NCBI GenBank assembly: GCA_030041495.1
Contig: JASHNT010000091.1
Span: forward strand, 62,001-126,000
From: Bryobacteraceae bacterium
GTDB lineage: Bacteria; Acidobacteriota; Terriglobia; Bryobacterales; Bryobacteraceae
Direction: 5' to 3'
DNA: 64,000 bases
Shown: one piece after another, positions 1 through 8,382 of the stretch
Layout: each line of letters starts with the position of its first letter
How positions within the stretch are numbered: the stretch's first letter is position 1
Notes under the pieces: generated by a model
Told to the model about the DNA's origin: nothing
Database searches by the model: none
The model's input: only the letters and a program-made list of their open reading frames with translations
Made by a program: the position numbers and the translations under genes

Positions 1-123
1 GGGATGCAACGACCCTATTCAGCGGCCCGCGCAACCCCTTGCTAGTTCGATTGTACACGAATCTGCTATGTTTAGGGCAACGCGCTGAAACCCTGTTGAC
101 GGAAGCCGCGTCGCAAAGGTAGC

Positions 124-822
124 ATGAGCGGCCTGAGCGAAGTCCTTCGATTCCCGGCGACGGGGCGAACCAGCCCGGTTCAAAGCAGGACGGTTCCTTC
201 CAAGGCTCGCGTGGACCACAAGCATAACGATGAGGCAGCGCTGGTCCGGCGGGTGCAGGCCCGCGATGAGATGGCCTTCCGGGAGATCGTGGACCGGTAT
301 CAGTCCAAGGTTTTCTCGATCATCTACGGCATCCTGCGCAACCATAACGACGCCGAAGATATTGCGCAGCAGGTGTTCGCCAAGATTTATTTTTCCATCC
401 GCAATTTCGATTTCCGCAGTTCGCTGCTGACCTGGATCTACAAGATCACGGTGAATGAGTGCTACGACTACTTACGCAAGAAACGGGTGCGTAAGCTGGT
501 GTACGAGAGCGATTTTTCCGCGGAAGACGCCCAGAGGCTGGAAACCGCCGACCCGGCCGTGGATCCGGGGCCCGCGGTGGATACGCAGCTCGCGCAGCAC
601 GATCTGGTGGTAAAGTTATTGAGCAAGGTTTCCGAGGAGGATCGCACGCTGATCCTGCTCAAGGAAGTGGAGGGACACTCGGTTGAGGAGCTGGCCGAGA
701 TGACCGGGTTGAACGAGAATACGATAAAGGTAAAGCTGTTCCGGACCCGCCAAAAACTCTTGAAGGCCGCGCAGCGGCTGGGGCGAATCCGGGGGATTGT
801 GAAGTTAGAGAGCGGGCAATAA
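124..822 (+). CDS. ECF-family RNA polymerase sigma factor
   Basis: A 232-residue sigma-70 family factor of the extracytoplasmic-function class, which would direct RNA polymerase to stress or metal-response promoters. Region 2 (about residues 40-115) has the usual acidic DAEDIAQQVF stretch and a W-IYKITVNECYDYLRK helix. Region 4 (about 165-220) has the LLKEVEGHSVEELAEMTG helix-turn-helix followed by the NTIKVKLFRTRQKL recognition helix. The ATG at 124 has AAAGG four bases upstream. A GTG at 211 also has AAGG before it and would remove a poorly conserved N-terminal extension. The gene is followed after 55 bases by a zinc-finger anti-sigma gene and then a Spy-like gene, so it is probably held inactive by that membrane anti-sigma. 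The subgroup was not determined. Confidence 0.93.
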   Translation: MSGLSEVLRFPATGRTSPVQSRTVPSKARVDHKHNDEAALVRRVQARDEMAFREIVDRYQSKVFSIIYGILRNHNDAEDIAQQVFAKIYFSIRNFDFRSSLLTWIYKITVNECYDYLRKKRVRKLVYESDFSAEDAQRLETADPAVDPGPAVDTQLAQHDLVVKLLSKVSEEDRTLILLKEVEGHSVEELAEMTGLNENTIKVKLFRTRQKLLKAAQRLGRIRGIVKLESGQ

Positions 823-877
823 AAGATTAAGAAAGAGACCCGCGTGAAAAGTGTGCTGGATTTGAGGGAAGAAAGTC

Positions 878-1342
878 ATGCATCGAGGGGTTCGGGATAA
901 GCTCGAGGATATCCTCGCCGGTAGCGGCCACGCGTTGTGTGAACGGCATCTGAGCGAGTGCGAAGCATGTAGCGCGGAGTTGGCAGCGATGCGCGAGCAG
1001 CGCCGCCTGTTGCGCTCCCTGCGAGGCGGGGAAGCCGTTCCTGAACAGAATCCGGGCTTCTACGCGCGCGTGATGGAGCGGATCGAAGCGCAAGCCGTCG
1101 TATCCATCTGGAACCTGTTCTTCGATTCACGGGTGGGCCGCGGCTTGGCCATGGCTTCCATGTTGATCGCGTTGAGCCTGGGCTTGTACATGGCTTCCGC
1201 GGAAAGCGCCGCACGGCCGGCGGAAACGTCGCAGGCCGTGATCCAGAGCTCCGGCGGCGATGAACTGACCGGCCCGATGCTGACTGGATCGCCCGACGCC
1301 AACGCGGTCTTGATGAATCTGGTTACGTACAAGGAGCAGTAA
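878..1342 (+). CDS. Zinc-finger membrane anti-sigma factor
   Basis: A 154-residue protein with a cytoplasmic N-terminal zinc-binding anti-sigma motif: His24-x3-Cys28-x2-Cys31, with Cys21 close by. One transmembrane segment follows at about residues 88-106 (AMASMLIALSLGLYMA), then a short periplasmic tail. This is the standard layout of ZAS-type anti-sigma factors that sequester an ECF sigma at the membrane. It lies directly after the sigma gene, and its stop codon is four bases before the next start, which implies one operon. The partner is inferred from position only. The N-terminal region is short, so the true start might differ slightly from this ATG. Confidence 0.85.
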   Translation: MHRGVRDKLEDILAGSGHALCERHLSECEACSAELAAMREQRRLLRSLRGGEAVPEQNPGFYARVMERIEAQAVVSIWNLFFDSRVGRGLAMASMLIALSLGLYMASAESAARPAETSQAVIQSSGGDELTGPMLTGSPDANAVLMNLVTYKEQ

Positions 1343-1346
1343 GGCG

Positions 1347-1757
1347 GTGACTTCGGCCGGCGCCCAAGCTCCCTGGCAAAACTTCCGGATCATCTCGACT
1401 TTGACGCTTGTCTTCCTTGCTGGCGCGGCCTCCGGAGCGCTGTGGATGCAACTGGGCCTGCATGAGCGCCTGCACCGCGTGGTATCGAATGCGAATCCGG
1501 TTTCCACGCAAGATTCGCTGCTGGAGCGCTTCAACACCGAATTGGGGCTATCCCAGGATCAATCCCACAAAATCGCCGCCGTGCTGGCCGACTACACGCA
1601 GTACTACCAGAGCCTGCAGGATCAGTTGGACGACGTGCGGGCGACCGGCCGGACGCAGATCCTGCAGATCCTCAACCCGGATCAGAGGGAGCGGTTCGAG
1701 AAGATAATGAACGATATCGGGCCAGAGCTCGAGAACTCCGCACCTTCGTCCAAATAG
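1347..1757 (+). CDS. Spy/CpxP-like periplasmic sensor protein (LTXXQ type)
   Basis: A 136-residue protein starting at GTG four bases after the anti-sigma stop. It has an N-terminal membrane anchor or signal (about residues 15-37) and then an almost wholly helical, polar domain with two LTxxQ-like motifs: LGLSQDQSHKI near residue 67 and LNPDQRERF near residue 107. This is the signature of the Spy/CpxP/CnrX heavy-metal sensor and chaperone superfamily. In the sigma/anti-sigma/Spy order the cassette resembles CnrYXH-type metal-sensing modules, where a periplasmic CnrX-like protein relays a signal to the anti-sigma. The family call is fairly secure; the signal (metal, misfolding or redox) is not visible in the sequence. 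Confidence 0.72.
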   Translation: MTSAGAQAPWQNFRIISTLTLVFLAGAASGALWMQLGLHERLHRVVSNANPVSTQDSLLERFNTELGLSQDQSHKIAAVLADYTQYYQSLQDQLDDVRATGRTQILQILNPDQRERFEKIMNDIGPELENSAPSSK

Positions 1758-1768
1758 GATCTATAGTG

Positions 1769-1783
1769 GGAGCTTGAAGCTCC
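1769..1783 (+). repeat. Perfect hairpin containing the addB TTG start
   Basis: GGAGCT-TGA-AGCTCC, a perfect 6-bp stem with a three-base loop, lies between the Spy-like gene and addB. The only plausible addB start, TTG at 1774-1776, straddles the stem and loop. The nearest purine-rich Shine-Dalgarno-like bases (GGGAG) are inside the stem. There is no T-run, so it is not a convincing terminator. It could lower addB initiation. Confidence 0.55.
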
Positions 1784-4434
1784 TTCCGAGGAACTCGCGC
1801 ACAACGGATTCGCCGGCGGCGCCCACCTCCGCCGAATTCCTCTCTCCATTCACGCCGCGGCCAGCGGCCTCTGCGCTTCTCACCGGGCCGGCGGCCTCAG
1901 GCAAATCCAGGCGCGCGCTGGAATATTTCACCGCTACTCCCGGCGCATTCCTGGTCACGCCGACCGCGACCATGGCGGAGCACGTGCGGCGTGAACTGGC
2001 TCGTTCAGGCTTTCCTGTGCGGCCGTCGAAGGTGGGGACGCTCACGCAATTTCTGGACGGTTGGGGCTTGCCGCCACCGGCGCCGCAATCGCTACTGCAC
2101 ATCGCGATGGAAGACGCGCTGCAGCGATTGCGTCCGGCAAGGTTTGCGAAGGTGCTGGAGTTTCGCGGGCTACATGGGGAGCTGGTCAAGCTGATGGAGG
2201 AGGTCAGCGAACCGGCCGCTTGCGGCCCGGAACTGGCGGGACTTTTCGCGGAAGTTGAGTCACGGCTCAACCAGCAAGGATTCGCGTTACGCACGCCGAG
2301 ATTGCAGGCCGCCGCGGAAAAGCTGCGCTCCGGCGAGGCTGCGGGGCCTGAGTTGACCATCTTCGACGGCTTCTTTAGCCTGGCTCCCGCCGAAGTCGCA
2401 TTTCTAGGAGCGTTAGCGCAGCGGAGTTCGGTGATCGTGACTCTGCCTGCGCCCCATGCGGGTTTGGCGGAGGCGGGATTTGTCAACGAGCGTCTGGAGG
2501 GCGCGCGCCGCCAGCCGAAGCGAGTACTCTTTGCTGCCGCGACTCCGGAGCGCGAGGTGGAAGAGATCGCGCGGAGGATTCTGGAACAGGCCGAGAGCGG
2601 CCGCCGGTTTCGCGAGATGGGCGTGGTGCTGCGCTCGCGCGAGCCTTATGCGCCGCTGATGGAAACCACTCTGGCGCGATTCGGGATTCCCGCGCGGGGG
2701 TATTTTCTTGACCCGCTAGGCTCCCATGCGGCGGTCGCGTATCTGTTGGGGGTGGTGCGAGCGCTGCTCGCCGGCTGGGACCACGAAGCGCTCAACGCTC
2801 TGCTGCGGATACCTGTGTCGGGCGTGGGAGCGACGCCGGAAGGCGATCGCTTTGACTTTGCGCTACGCGAACTACTCCCGGGAAGAGGCCTGCCGGTCGC
2901 GGGTCTGCGAAATCCGCCAGCCGTGCTGGAGGAGCTGCAGCGACTCGGGAACTGGAGGCGCGAGAAGCTCGAGCCGAGTGAATGGGCTGGGCGGCTGAAG
3001 GCGCTTGGCTCGCTAGTGATTCGGCCTTCCGCTGCCGTCGAACTGCCGGGTAGGGAACAACTGGACGGCTGGCGCTCCACTGCCGCGGCGGTTGCGAAGT
3101 TTGGGGAGATTGCAGATCAAGTGGCGGCGTTCGCCGGCGGCGGGAGGGTAGCTCTCGAATCGCTGTGGAAAAAAATCGAAACTGCGCTGGCGGTGGAAGC
3201 GATGCCCGCAGAGGACCGGCGCCGTGACGTGGTCCACATCATGGACGTGTACGAGGCGCGGCAATGGGAACTGGCGGTGGTCTTCGTGTGCGGATTGACC
3301 GAGCGTGTGTTTCCGCGGTATCACGGCGAAAACGCGGTGCTGGGCGATGCCGCACGGAAACGGTTGGGCCTGCTAACATCGGTGGATCTGCAAACCGAGG
3401 AACGGCTGCTGTTCGATATCGCGGCGACGCGCGCCACCGGGCAGGTGGTCCTGAGCTATCCACGTTTCGATGAACGCGGCGAAGAGACTCTGGCGTCGTT
3501 CCTTCTGAACGGCGAGCCGGCGGAGGAAGCGGAGCTGCGCGTCCGGCCGAAACCCAAGCGCGAAATTGCGCCCGCCGCTCTTGGGCCGGTCAAGATTTCG
3601 CCGAACAAGCATCTGAGGCTCTCGGCCACGAGCATCGAAGATTTTCTACAGTGCCCGTTCAAATACTTTGCGCGAAAGACGCTGAAGTTGCGCGAACGCC
3701 CACCGGCGCCGCGCGACCGTTTGAGCGTGCTGGTGCAGGGCAGCATTCTGCATCGCGCGCTGGCGGAGGTTTGGCGCGCACCGCTGCTGGGAGTGGGAGT
3801 GCTCGACCAGGTGTTCGAGAGGGAGTGCGCACAGTTACGAGTTCCGCGGACCTATCGAACGGAAGCGGTGCGGCTGGAGCTGCTACGGCACTTCGAGAGT
3901 TTCTTAGATGATCGGCAGGTGGAGTTGGGTTGGGACTGGCGCGTGGAAGAGCAGTTCGAATTCGAGCTGAAGGAAGGGCTGACGATTCGCGGACGCATCG
4001 ACCGGCTGGAAGCGAATCGAGACCGCAAGGCTCTGGTAATCGATTACAAGTACAGCACGCAGGTGAAGGGGAGGGTGGAAGAGACGGAGTCCGGCGGGCT
4101 GGTGCAGGGAGGGTTGTATTTGATCGCGGCGGAGAAGGCGTTCGGGCTGGAACCCGTGGGCATGCTGTATTGCGGACTGAAGGGCAAGGTGGCGTGGGAG
4201 GGGTGGCACGCGCCGGTCGCAGGGCTTAACGTTGGCGAAGCTTGCCATGGAGGTCGCATTCGCGAATTGATGGAAACTGCGGAGAAGAAGGCAACTGAGA
4301 CACGCCAGGGGATTCTCGACGGGCGGGTGGAAGCTCAGCCGGCGGACGAGAAGAAGTGCGCGTGGTGCGACTATCGCGATATTTGCCGGATAGAGACGCT
4401 GGGAGCGGAAAACGTTCGCGGAGCGGGCGGGTAG
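1774..4434 (+). CDS. addB: AddB-like subunit of ATP-dependent helicase/nuclease
   Basis: An 886-residue protein of the AddB/Cas4-like PD-(D/E)XK nuclease family, the partner of AddA in processing double-strand DNA ends for recombination. Near the N-terminus is a Walker A motif (GPAASGKS, residues 38-45), as in AddB proteins that bind ATP without being full helicases. The C-terminal nuclease has Cys627 ahead of it, a catalytic Asp-Tyr-Lys at 757-759, and Cys862-x2-Cys865-x5-Cys871. Together these form the expected four-cysteine iron-sulfur staple. The frame opens after a stop at 1708, and TTG at 1774 is the only usual start that keeps the Walker A motif. It stops one base before addA. It is shorter than Bacillus AddB (about 1160 residues). 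Confidence 0.88.
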   Translation: MKLLPRNSRTTDSPAAPTSAEFLSPFTPRPAASALLTGPAASGKSRRALEYFTATPGAFLVTPTATMAEHVRRELARSGFPVRPSKVGTLTQFLDGWGLPPPAPQSLLHIAMEDALQRLRPARFAKVLEFRGLHGELVKLMEEVSEPAACGPELAGLFAEVESRLNQQGFALRTPRLQAAAEKLRSGEAAGPELTIFDGFFSLAPAEVAFLGALAQRSSVIVTLPAPHAGLAEAGFVNERLEGARRQPKRVLFAAATPEREVEEIARRILEQAESGRRFREMGVVLRSREPYAPLMETTLARFGIPARGYFLDPLGSHAAVAYLLGVVRALLAGWDHEALNALLRIPVSGVGATPEGDRFDFALRELLPGRGLPVAGLRNPPAVLEELQRLGNWRREKLEPSEWAGRLKALGSLVIRPSAAVELPGREQLDGWRSTAAAVAKFGEIADQVAAFAGGGRVALESLWKKIETALAVEAMPAEDRRRDVVHIMDVYEARQWELAVVFVCGLTERVFPRYHGENAVLGDAARKRLGLLTSVDLQTEERLLFDIAATRATGQVVLSYPRFDERGEETLASFLLNGEPAEEAELRVRPKPKREIAPAALGPVKISPNKHLRLSATSIEDFLQCPFKYFARKTLKLRERPPAPRDRLSVLVQGSILHRALAEVWRAPLLGVGVLDQVFERECAQLRVPRTYRTEAVRLELLRHFESFLDDRQVELGWDWRVEEQFEFELKEGLTIRGRIDRLEANRDRKALVIDYKYSTQVKGRVEETESGGLVQGGLYLIAAEKAFGLEPVGMLYCGLKGKVAWEGWHAPVAGLNVGEACHGGRIRELMETAEKKATETRQGILDGRVEAQPADEKKCAWCDYRDICRIETLGAENVRGAGG

Positions 4435-4435
4435 A

Positions 4436-7400
4436 GTGGAGCTTTCGCCGGAGCAGCGCGCGGCGGTCGAGCGTAGCGGGCAGGACGTGTGCGTGGTGGC
4501 CGGGCCGGGCTCGGGCAAAACGCGCGTGCTGGTGGAGCGGTTCGCGTGGCTGGTGGAACATCGCCGCGTCGATGCGGCGCGCGTTCTGGCCATCACTTTC
4601 ACCGAAAAGGCCGCGCGGGTGATGAAGGAGCGCCTGGTGGAGCGCTTCCGGAACCGGCCCGAAATACGCGAGGCAGTGGAGCGCGCCTGGGTGATGACCA
4701 TCGACGGCTTTTGCGCGCGCCTGTTGCGGGAGCATGCGATCGAGGCAGGACTGGCTCCGGATTTTTCGGTGCTGGAGGAATCCGCGGCGAACCGGTTGCA
4801 ACGCGAGGCTGCTGAGACGGCTCTGGACGAGCTGTTTCAGCAGCTGCCGGCCCAGATGCGGCGCATGCTGGAGGCTCTGGCGCTTTCAACCAGCGACGAC
4901 GCACGGCAAGTGGATCTGGCGGCGAGCCTGATCGAAGTTCACGAGAAGATGCGCCTGGCGGGTGTTCCTGAATTGCCTGGCGTCGCGCCGGCTTCGAGCG
5001 ATGCCTGGCCGGAGGCTCGCGGGCTGGTTGAGCAGATCGGAAGGGAAGCTAAGTGGAGGGAGTGGCAGGGGTGGGTGCGCGAATTCCTGGAGTTGCCCGC
5101 TGCGCCAGTCACTCCACGGCATTTTGAGGTGATCGCACGATTCAACCCGCCTCTGCGCGGCAAGGGGGTGGAGACGGCTCGCGCGCTGAAGAAAGATGTC
5201 TTGAACCGGCTCGCCGCGCAGTGGATCGTCGAATGGAACGCGGGGCTTCCGGAGCTGCTGCGCGAAGCCGTGGCTCGCCTGGACCGGAATTATCGCGAGA
5301 GTAAGCGAGCCGAAGCCGCGGCCGATTTCGCGGATCTGGGAGAGCGCGTGATCGAGCTGTTGGAAGCCGACGGCGCGCTGCGCGAGCGAACCGCCGCGCG
5401 CTTCGAGCACGTTCTCATGGACGAATTGCAGGACACCAACCGGTTGCAGTGGAGGCTGGTGGAACTGCTGCGGCGGCCGGGGCGCTTTTTTGCCGTCGGC
5501 GATATCAATCAATCCATTTACGGATTCCGCCACGCGGACAAGACCGTGTTCGAAGAATATCGCGCGGAGTTGCTCGCCAAAGGGCAAGTTATCGATACCT
5601 TGAGGGAGAACTATCGCAGCCGTGTGGAGATTTTGAAACGGGTCGAGACGGCCTTGGCGGGCGCCGCGGGCGTGGAAGGGCGGGAGCTGGCGGCGAAACG
5701 CGAAGCTGATCCACTCACGGGACCGTTGACGGAATTATTGGCGGCCGAGGGCGAGCCGTCATCCGGGGCGGAAGCTGAGTTGGTAGCCGCGCGAATCGCG
5801 GATTGGAAGGTGAGGGAGAAGCGCCACTGGGGAAGTTTCGCGATCCTGGTGCGGGCTCTGGCCTCGGCGGAGCTATTCGAAGCGGCTTTGGAACGGCGCG
5901 GTATTCCGTTTCTGGTGAGCGGCGGTCGGACGTTTCTGGAGGCACGCGAGACGCGCGATGTGGTGGGACTATTAGCCGCGCTGGTGAATCCACTGGATGA
6001 AATCGCGACGGCGGGAGTGCTGCGGGGGCCTTTCGTGGGATGGACCGACGAGCAACTGCTGCGGGCAGCGCCAGAGGGCAGGTTAGAAGCCTTCGAGAAA
6101 ATGTTTGGACACGCGCGGCGGCTGGCGGGGTTTATTCCGCCGGACCAGATGCTCGCTTCGATTTTGGACGAGCGCGGATATCTGGGTCCGCTGACGGATC
6201 GGGCTCGAGCGAACATTGACAAATTGCTGGCTTGGATCCGGCGGGCGCATTGCGCCCGTCCCAGGCCGCTCGCGGAATTGCTGGAGGACCTGGAGGCTCT
6301 GCGCGAGGCTCAGGGCGAGCCGGAAGCTCCGCCGCAACAGGCTTCCGACGCGGTCAACATCATGACCATTCACGCAGCCAAGGGACTCGAGTTTCCGGTG
6401 GTGTTCGTGAGCGCGCTGCACCGGAGGGGCAAGCAGAGCTCGCCGGTGCTGCTCTTTTCGAAGGAGCGGGGGTTGGGCGCGAAGTGGCGCAATCCGGCGA
6501 GCGGGGAGGCTCTGAAAGACGCGATCCACAGCGAGCTGAGTGAGCGGCTCAAAGAGGCTGAGAGCGCCGAAGAGGAACGGTTGGTTTATGTCGCGATGAC
6601 TCGCGCGGAAGATCGGCTGGTGCTGAGTTACACGCGCGGAAAAAGGCAGCACGATCTTCTGAAACGCCTTGCGGCGGCGTTTCCGGAAGGCAGCGGGTCA
6701 GTCTCTTCGACTGAGGAGACGGTACGCGTCAGCGAGGCCGCGGCGCCGCCCACGGAAGTTTTGTTGGAGGCGCCAGCCATCTCCGGGCAATACGATTCCG
6801 CGGCGGCAGTGACGGATGTCGCGTTGTTCGCGGCGTGTCCCCGCAAATACTTTTTGGGCCGGTATGTGGGGCTCGAACCGCGACTGGCCACACCTGGAAC
6901 CGGCGCGATCGAGCTCGGACTGGAAGTGCACAAGGCGCTGGCGGGCGGCGCGACGGAATCGGAACAGGCGCGCGAGTTGGTGCAAAGATTCCGCGAGAGC
7001 GAACTCGGGCGACGCATCGAGCGTGCGGATCGGGTCGAGCGCGAGTTCGACTTCTTGCTCGCCGTGGAAGATGTGGTGTTGCGCGGCCAGATCGACGCGT
7101 GGTTTGAAGAGGCGGGTGAGCTGGTGCTGCTGGATTACAAGACGGACCGGGATGAATCGGGCGCGGCGGAATACGCCTTGCAATTGCGGCTATACGCGAT
7201 GGCGCTGGAGCGTTATGCCGGACGCTTGCCGCAACGCGCGGCGCTGTGCTTTCTGCGATCGGGGATGGTGCTGGACGTCAGTCTACGGCAGAAGGATCTG
7301 GACGAGGCTCGGCGATCAGTGAGCGCACTAGCGGCTGCCCAGAATCGATTGGATTTTCCGTTGAGAGTAGGGATGCAGTGCCGGCGCTGCTGGTTCCATG

Positions 7401-7441
7401 GAGGGATGTGCCCGGCGAAGCTGGAGGAGGGGACTGCTTAA
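4436..7441 (+). CDS. addA: AddA-like UvrD/REP helicase-nuclease
   Basis: A 1001-residue superfamily 1A helicase fused to a RecB-type nuclease; with AddB it resects broken DNA. Walker A is AGPGSGKT (residues 22-29) and the DExx-box is DELQDT from Asp329. Later helicase motifs are visible (NIMTIHAAKGLEFPVVF; RLVYVAMTRAEDRL). The C-terminal nuclease shows His832, Asp887 and Asp900-Tyr-Lys902. Unusually for AddA, this domain also has Cys801 plus Cys982-x2-Cys985-x6-Cys992, the spacing of an iron-sulfur nuclease staple. GTG at 4436 follows the addB stop by one base, indicating coupled translation. The stop overlaps that of the convergent anti-sigma gene in a shared TTAA at 7438-7441. Confidence 0.92.
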   Translation: MELSPEQRAAVERSGQDVCVVAGPGSGKTRVLVERFAWLVEHRRVDAARVLAITFTEKAARVMKERLVERFRNRPEIREAVERAWVMTIDGFCARLLREHAIEAGLAPDFSVLEESAANRLQREAAETALDELFQQLPAQMRRMLEALALSTSDDARQVDLAASLIEVHEKMRLAGVPELPGVAPASSDAWPEARGLVEQIGREAKWREWQGWVREFLELPAAPVTPRHFEVIARFNPPLRGKGVETARALKKDVLNRLAAQWIVEWNAGLPELLREAVARLDRNYRESKRAEAAADFADLGERVIELLEADGALRERTAARFEHVLMDELQDTNRLQWRLVELLRRPGRFFAVGDINQSIYGFRHADKTVFEEYRAELLAKGQVIDTLRENYRSRVEILKRVETALAGAAGVEGRELAAKREADPLTGPLTELLAAEGEPSSGAEAELVAARIADWKVREKRHWGSFAILVRALASAELFEAALERRGIPFLVSGGRTFLEARETRDVVGLLAALVNPLDEIATAGVLRGPFVGWTDEQLLRAAPEGRLEAFEKMFGHARRLAGFIPPDQMLASILDERGYLGPLTDRARANIDKLLAWIRRAHCARPRPLAELLEDLEALREAQGEPEAPPQQASDAVNIMTIHAAKGLEFPVVFVSALHRRGKQSSPVLLFSKERGLGAKWRNPASGEALKDAIHSELSERLKEAESAEEERLVYVAMTRAEDRLVLSYTRGKRQHDLLKRLAAAFPEGSGSVSSTEETVRVSEAAAPPTEVLLEAPAISGQYDSAAAVTDVALFAACPRKYFLGRYVGLEPRLATPGTGAIELGLEVHKALAGGATESEQARELVQRFRESELGRRIERADRVEREFDFLLAVEDVVLRGQIDAWFEEAGELVLLDYKTDRDESGAAEYALQLRLYAMALERYAGRLPQRAALCFLRSGMVLDVSLRQKDLDEARRSVSALAAAQNRLDFPLRVGMQCRRCWFHGGMCPAKLEEGTA

Positions 7442-7689
7442 GCTTGCACCTTTTTCTTGGCCGCGATCTTGCGTTCCAGAGCGGCCCACAAGCGGTTCTT
7501 CAAATCCTCTGGAACGGCTTGCGGCTCCATGCCCTTATACACCTGGAGGGTCTTCTTGGTTGTATCGACGACGACGAAGCAGTTGGGACATGCCGCGACG
7601 TGGCTCTCCAGATGGCGCTTGGTTTCCGGATCGATACTCGGATCCAAGTAATCGTTCAATTCCTGCAAAAATTGCTTACAGGTTAGCAA
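7438..7689 (-). CDS. Soluble zinc-finger anti-sigma factor
   Basis: An 83-residue anti-sigma factor without a transmembrane segment. It carries the ZAS motif His29-x3-Cys33-x2-Cys36 (HVAACPNC) after an N-terminal LTCKQFLQELNDYLD helix, resembling RsrA-type and other soluble redox or zinc anti-sigma factors. It overlaps the upstream ECF sigma gene by 14 bases, a classic sigma/anti-sigma coupling, so it almost certainly binds that sigma. Whether it is redox-responsive cannot be told from the sequence. Its stop overlaps that of addA on the other strand. Confidence 0.85.
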   Translation of the reverse strand: MLTCKQFLQELNDYLDPSIDPETKRHLESHVAACPNCFVVVDTTKKTLQVYKGMEPQAVPEDLKNRLWAALERKIAAKKKVQA

Positions 7690-8293
7690 AGATGTCTTCC
7701 CCTTTCCGTTTGAATTTACGGGTCAGTTTCTCCCGCAGAGCCAGGCGCGCCCGCAGGAGCCTGCTCTTCACCGCCGGAATGGAGATTCCGAGCGCTTCAG
7801 CCGTCTCCTCTGTGCTCAGTTCTTCGATGTCGCGCAGAACGAAAACGGTGCGGAAATCGGGCTTGAGGGACTGCACGGCCTCATCCAAAATGGCGCGCAT
7901 CTCCTCATGAGAGTAATGCTGTTCGGGATTATCTTCCCAGACGGCGATCTCGCGCTTCACTGTTTCTTCGCCTGTTTCCACCGGCTCATCAAGTGAGACG
8001 GTGCGGTCGCCCTTGCGCTTGCGCAGCTTCATCAGGGCTTCGTTGACGGCGATGCGGACGATCCAGGTATAGAAACGCGAATTCCCCTGGAATCCACCCA
8101 GGTGCTCGTAGGCCTTTAGAAACGCCTCTTGGAGCACATCCTCCGCGTCCTCGTCATTCTGTGTGATGTGCTTGGCCAGGCGGTAGATCTTGCTCTGGTA
8201 GCGATTGACGAGTTCAGAGAATGCCGCGGTGTCGCCTTCGCGGGCCTTGGTGACCAGCACGGACTCGTCGAAGGTGACAGGTGTGGTGCTCAC
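7676..8293 (-). CDS. ECF-family RNA polymerase sigma factor
   Basis: A 205-residue ECF sigma factor. Region 2 (about residues 20-95) contains NRYQSKIYRLAKHITQNDEDAEDVLQEAF and FYTWIVRIAVNEALMKLRKRK. Region 4 (about 135-190) contains the LRDIEELSTEETAEALG and PAVKSRLLRARLALRE helices. An acidic linker separates the two. The reading frame begins at GTG 8293 with only a weak ribosome-binding site, so the first residues are uncertain. The following gene overlaps it and encodes a zinc-finger anti-sigma factor. It is the second independent sigma/anti-sigma pair within 8 kb and is transcribed divergently from thrS. Confidence 0.93.
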   Translation of the reverse strand: MSTTPVTFDESVLVTKAREGDTAAFSELVNRYQSKIYRLAKHITQNDEDAEDVLQEAFLKAYEHLGGFQGNSRFYTWIVRIAVNEALMKLRKRKGDRTVSLDEPVETGEETVKREIAVWEDNPEQHYSHEEMRAILDEAVQSLKPDFRTVFVLRDIEELSTEETAEALGISIPAVKSRLLRARLALREKLTRKFKRKGEDIFANL

Positions 8294-8362
8294 GGGGAGG
8301 CGCCTTGCTCCACTATAACAAGCGCGGATCCGTGGGTGACGAGGGCTTTCGCGCGGAGGCTC

Positions 8363-8371
8363 TGCTACGCT
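8363..8371 (+). promoter_or_regulatory. Possible extended -10 element for thrS
   Basis: TGC-TACGCT lies 11 bases before the thrS ATG. The upstream TGn resembles an extended -10 promoter, and no -35 match is obvious. If real, the transcript would have a leader of only a few bases, so no T-box or other long leader control is possible. Similar TGCTA-type elements appear before the DUF721 operon. Confidence 0.28.
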
Positions 8372-8382
8372 GAAAAATACCC

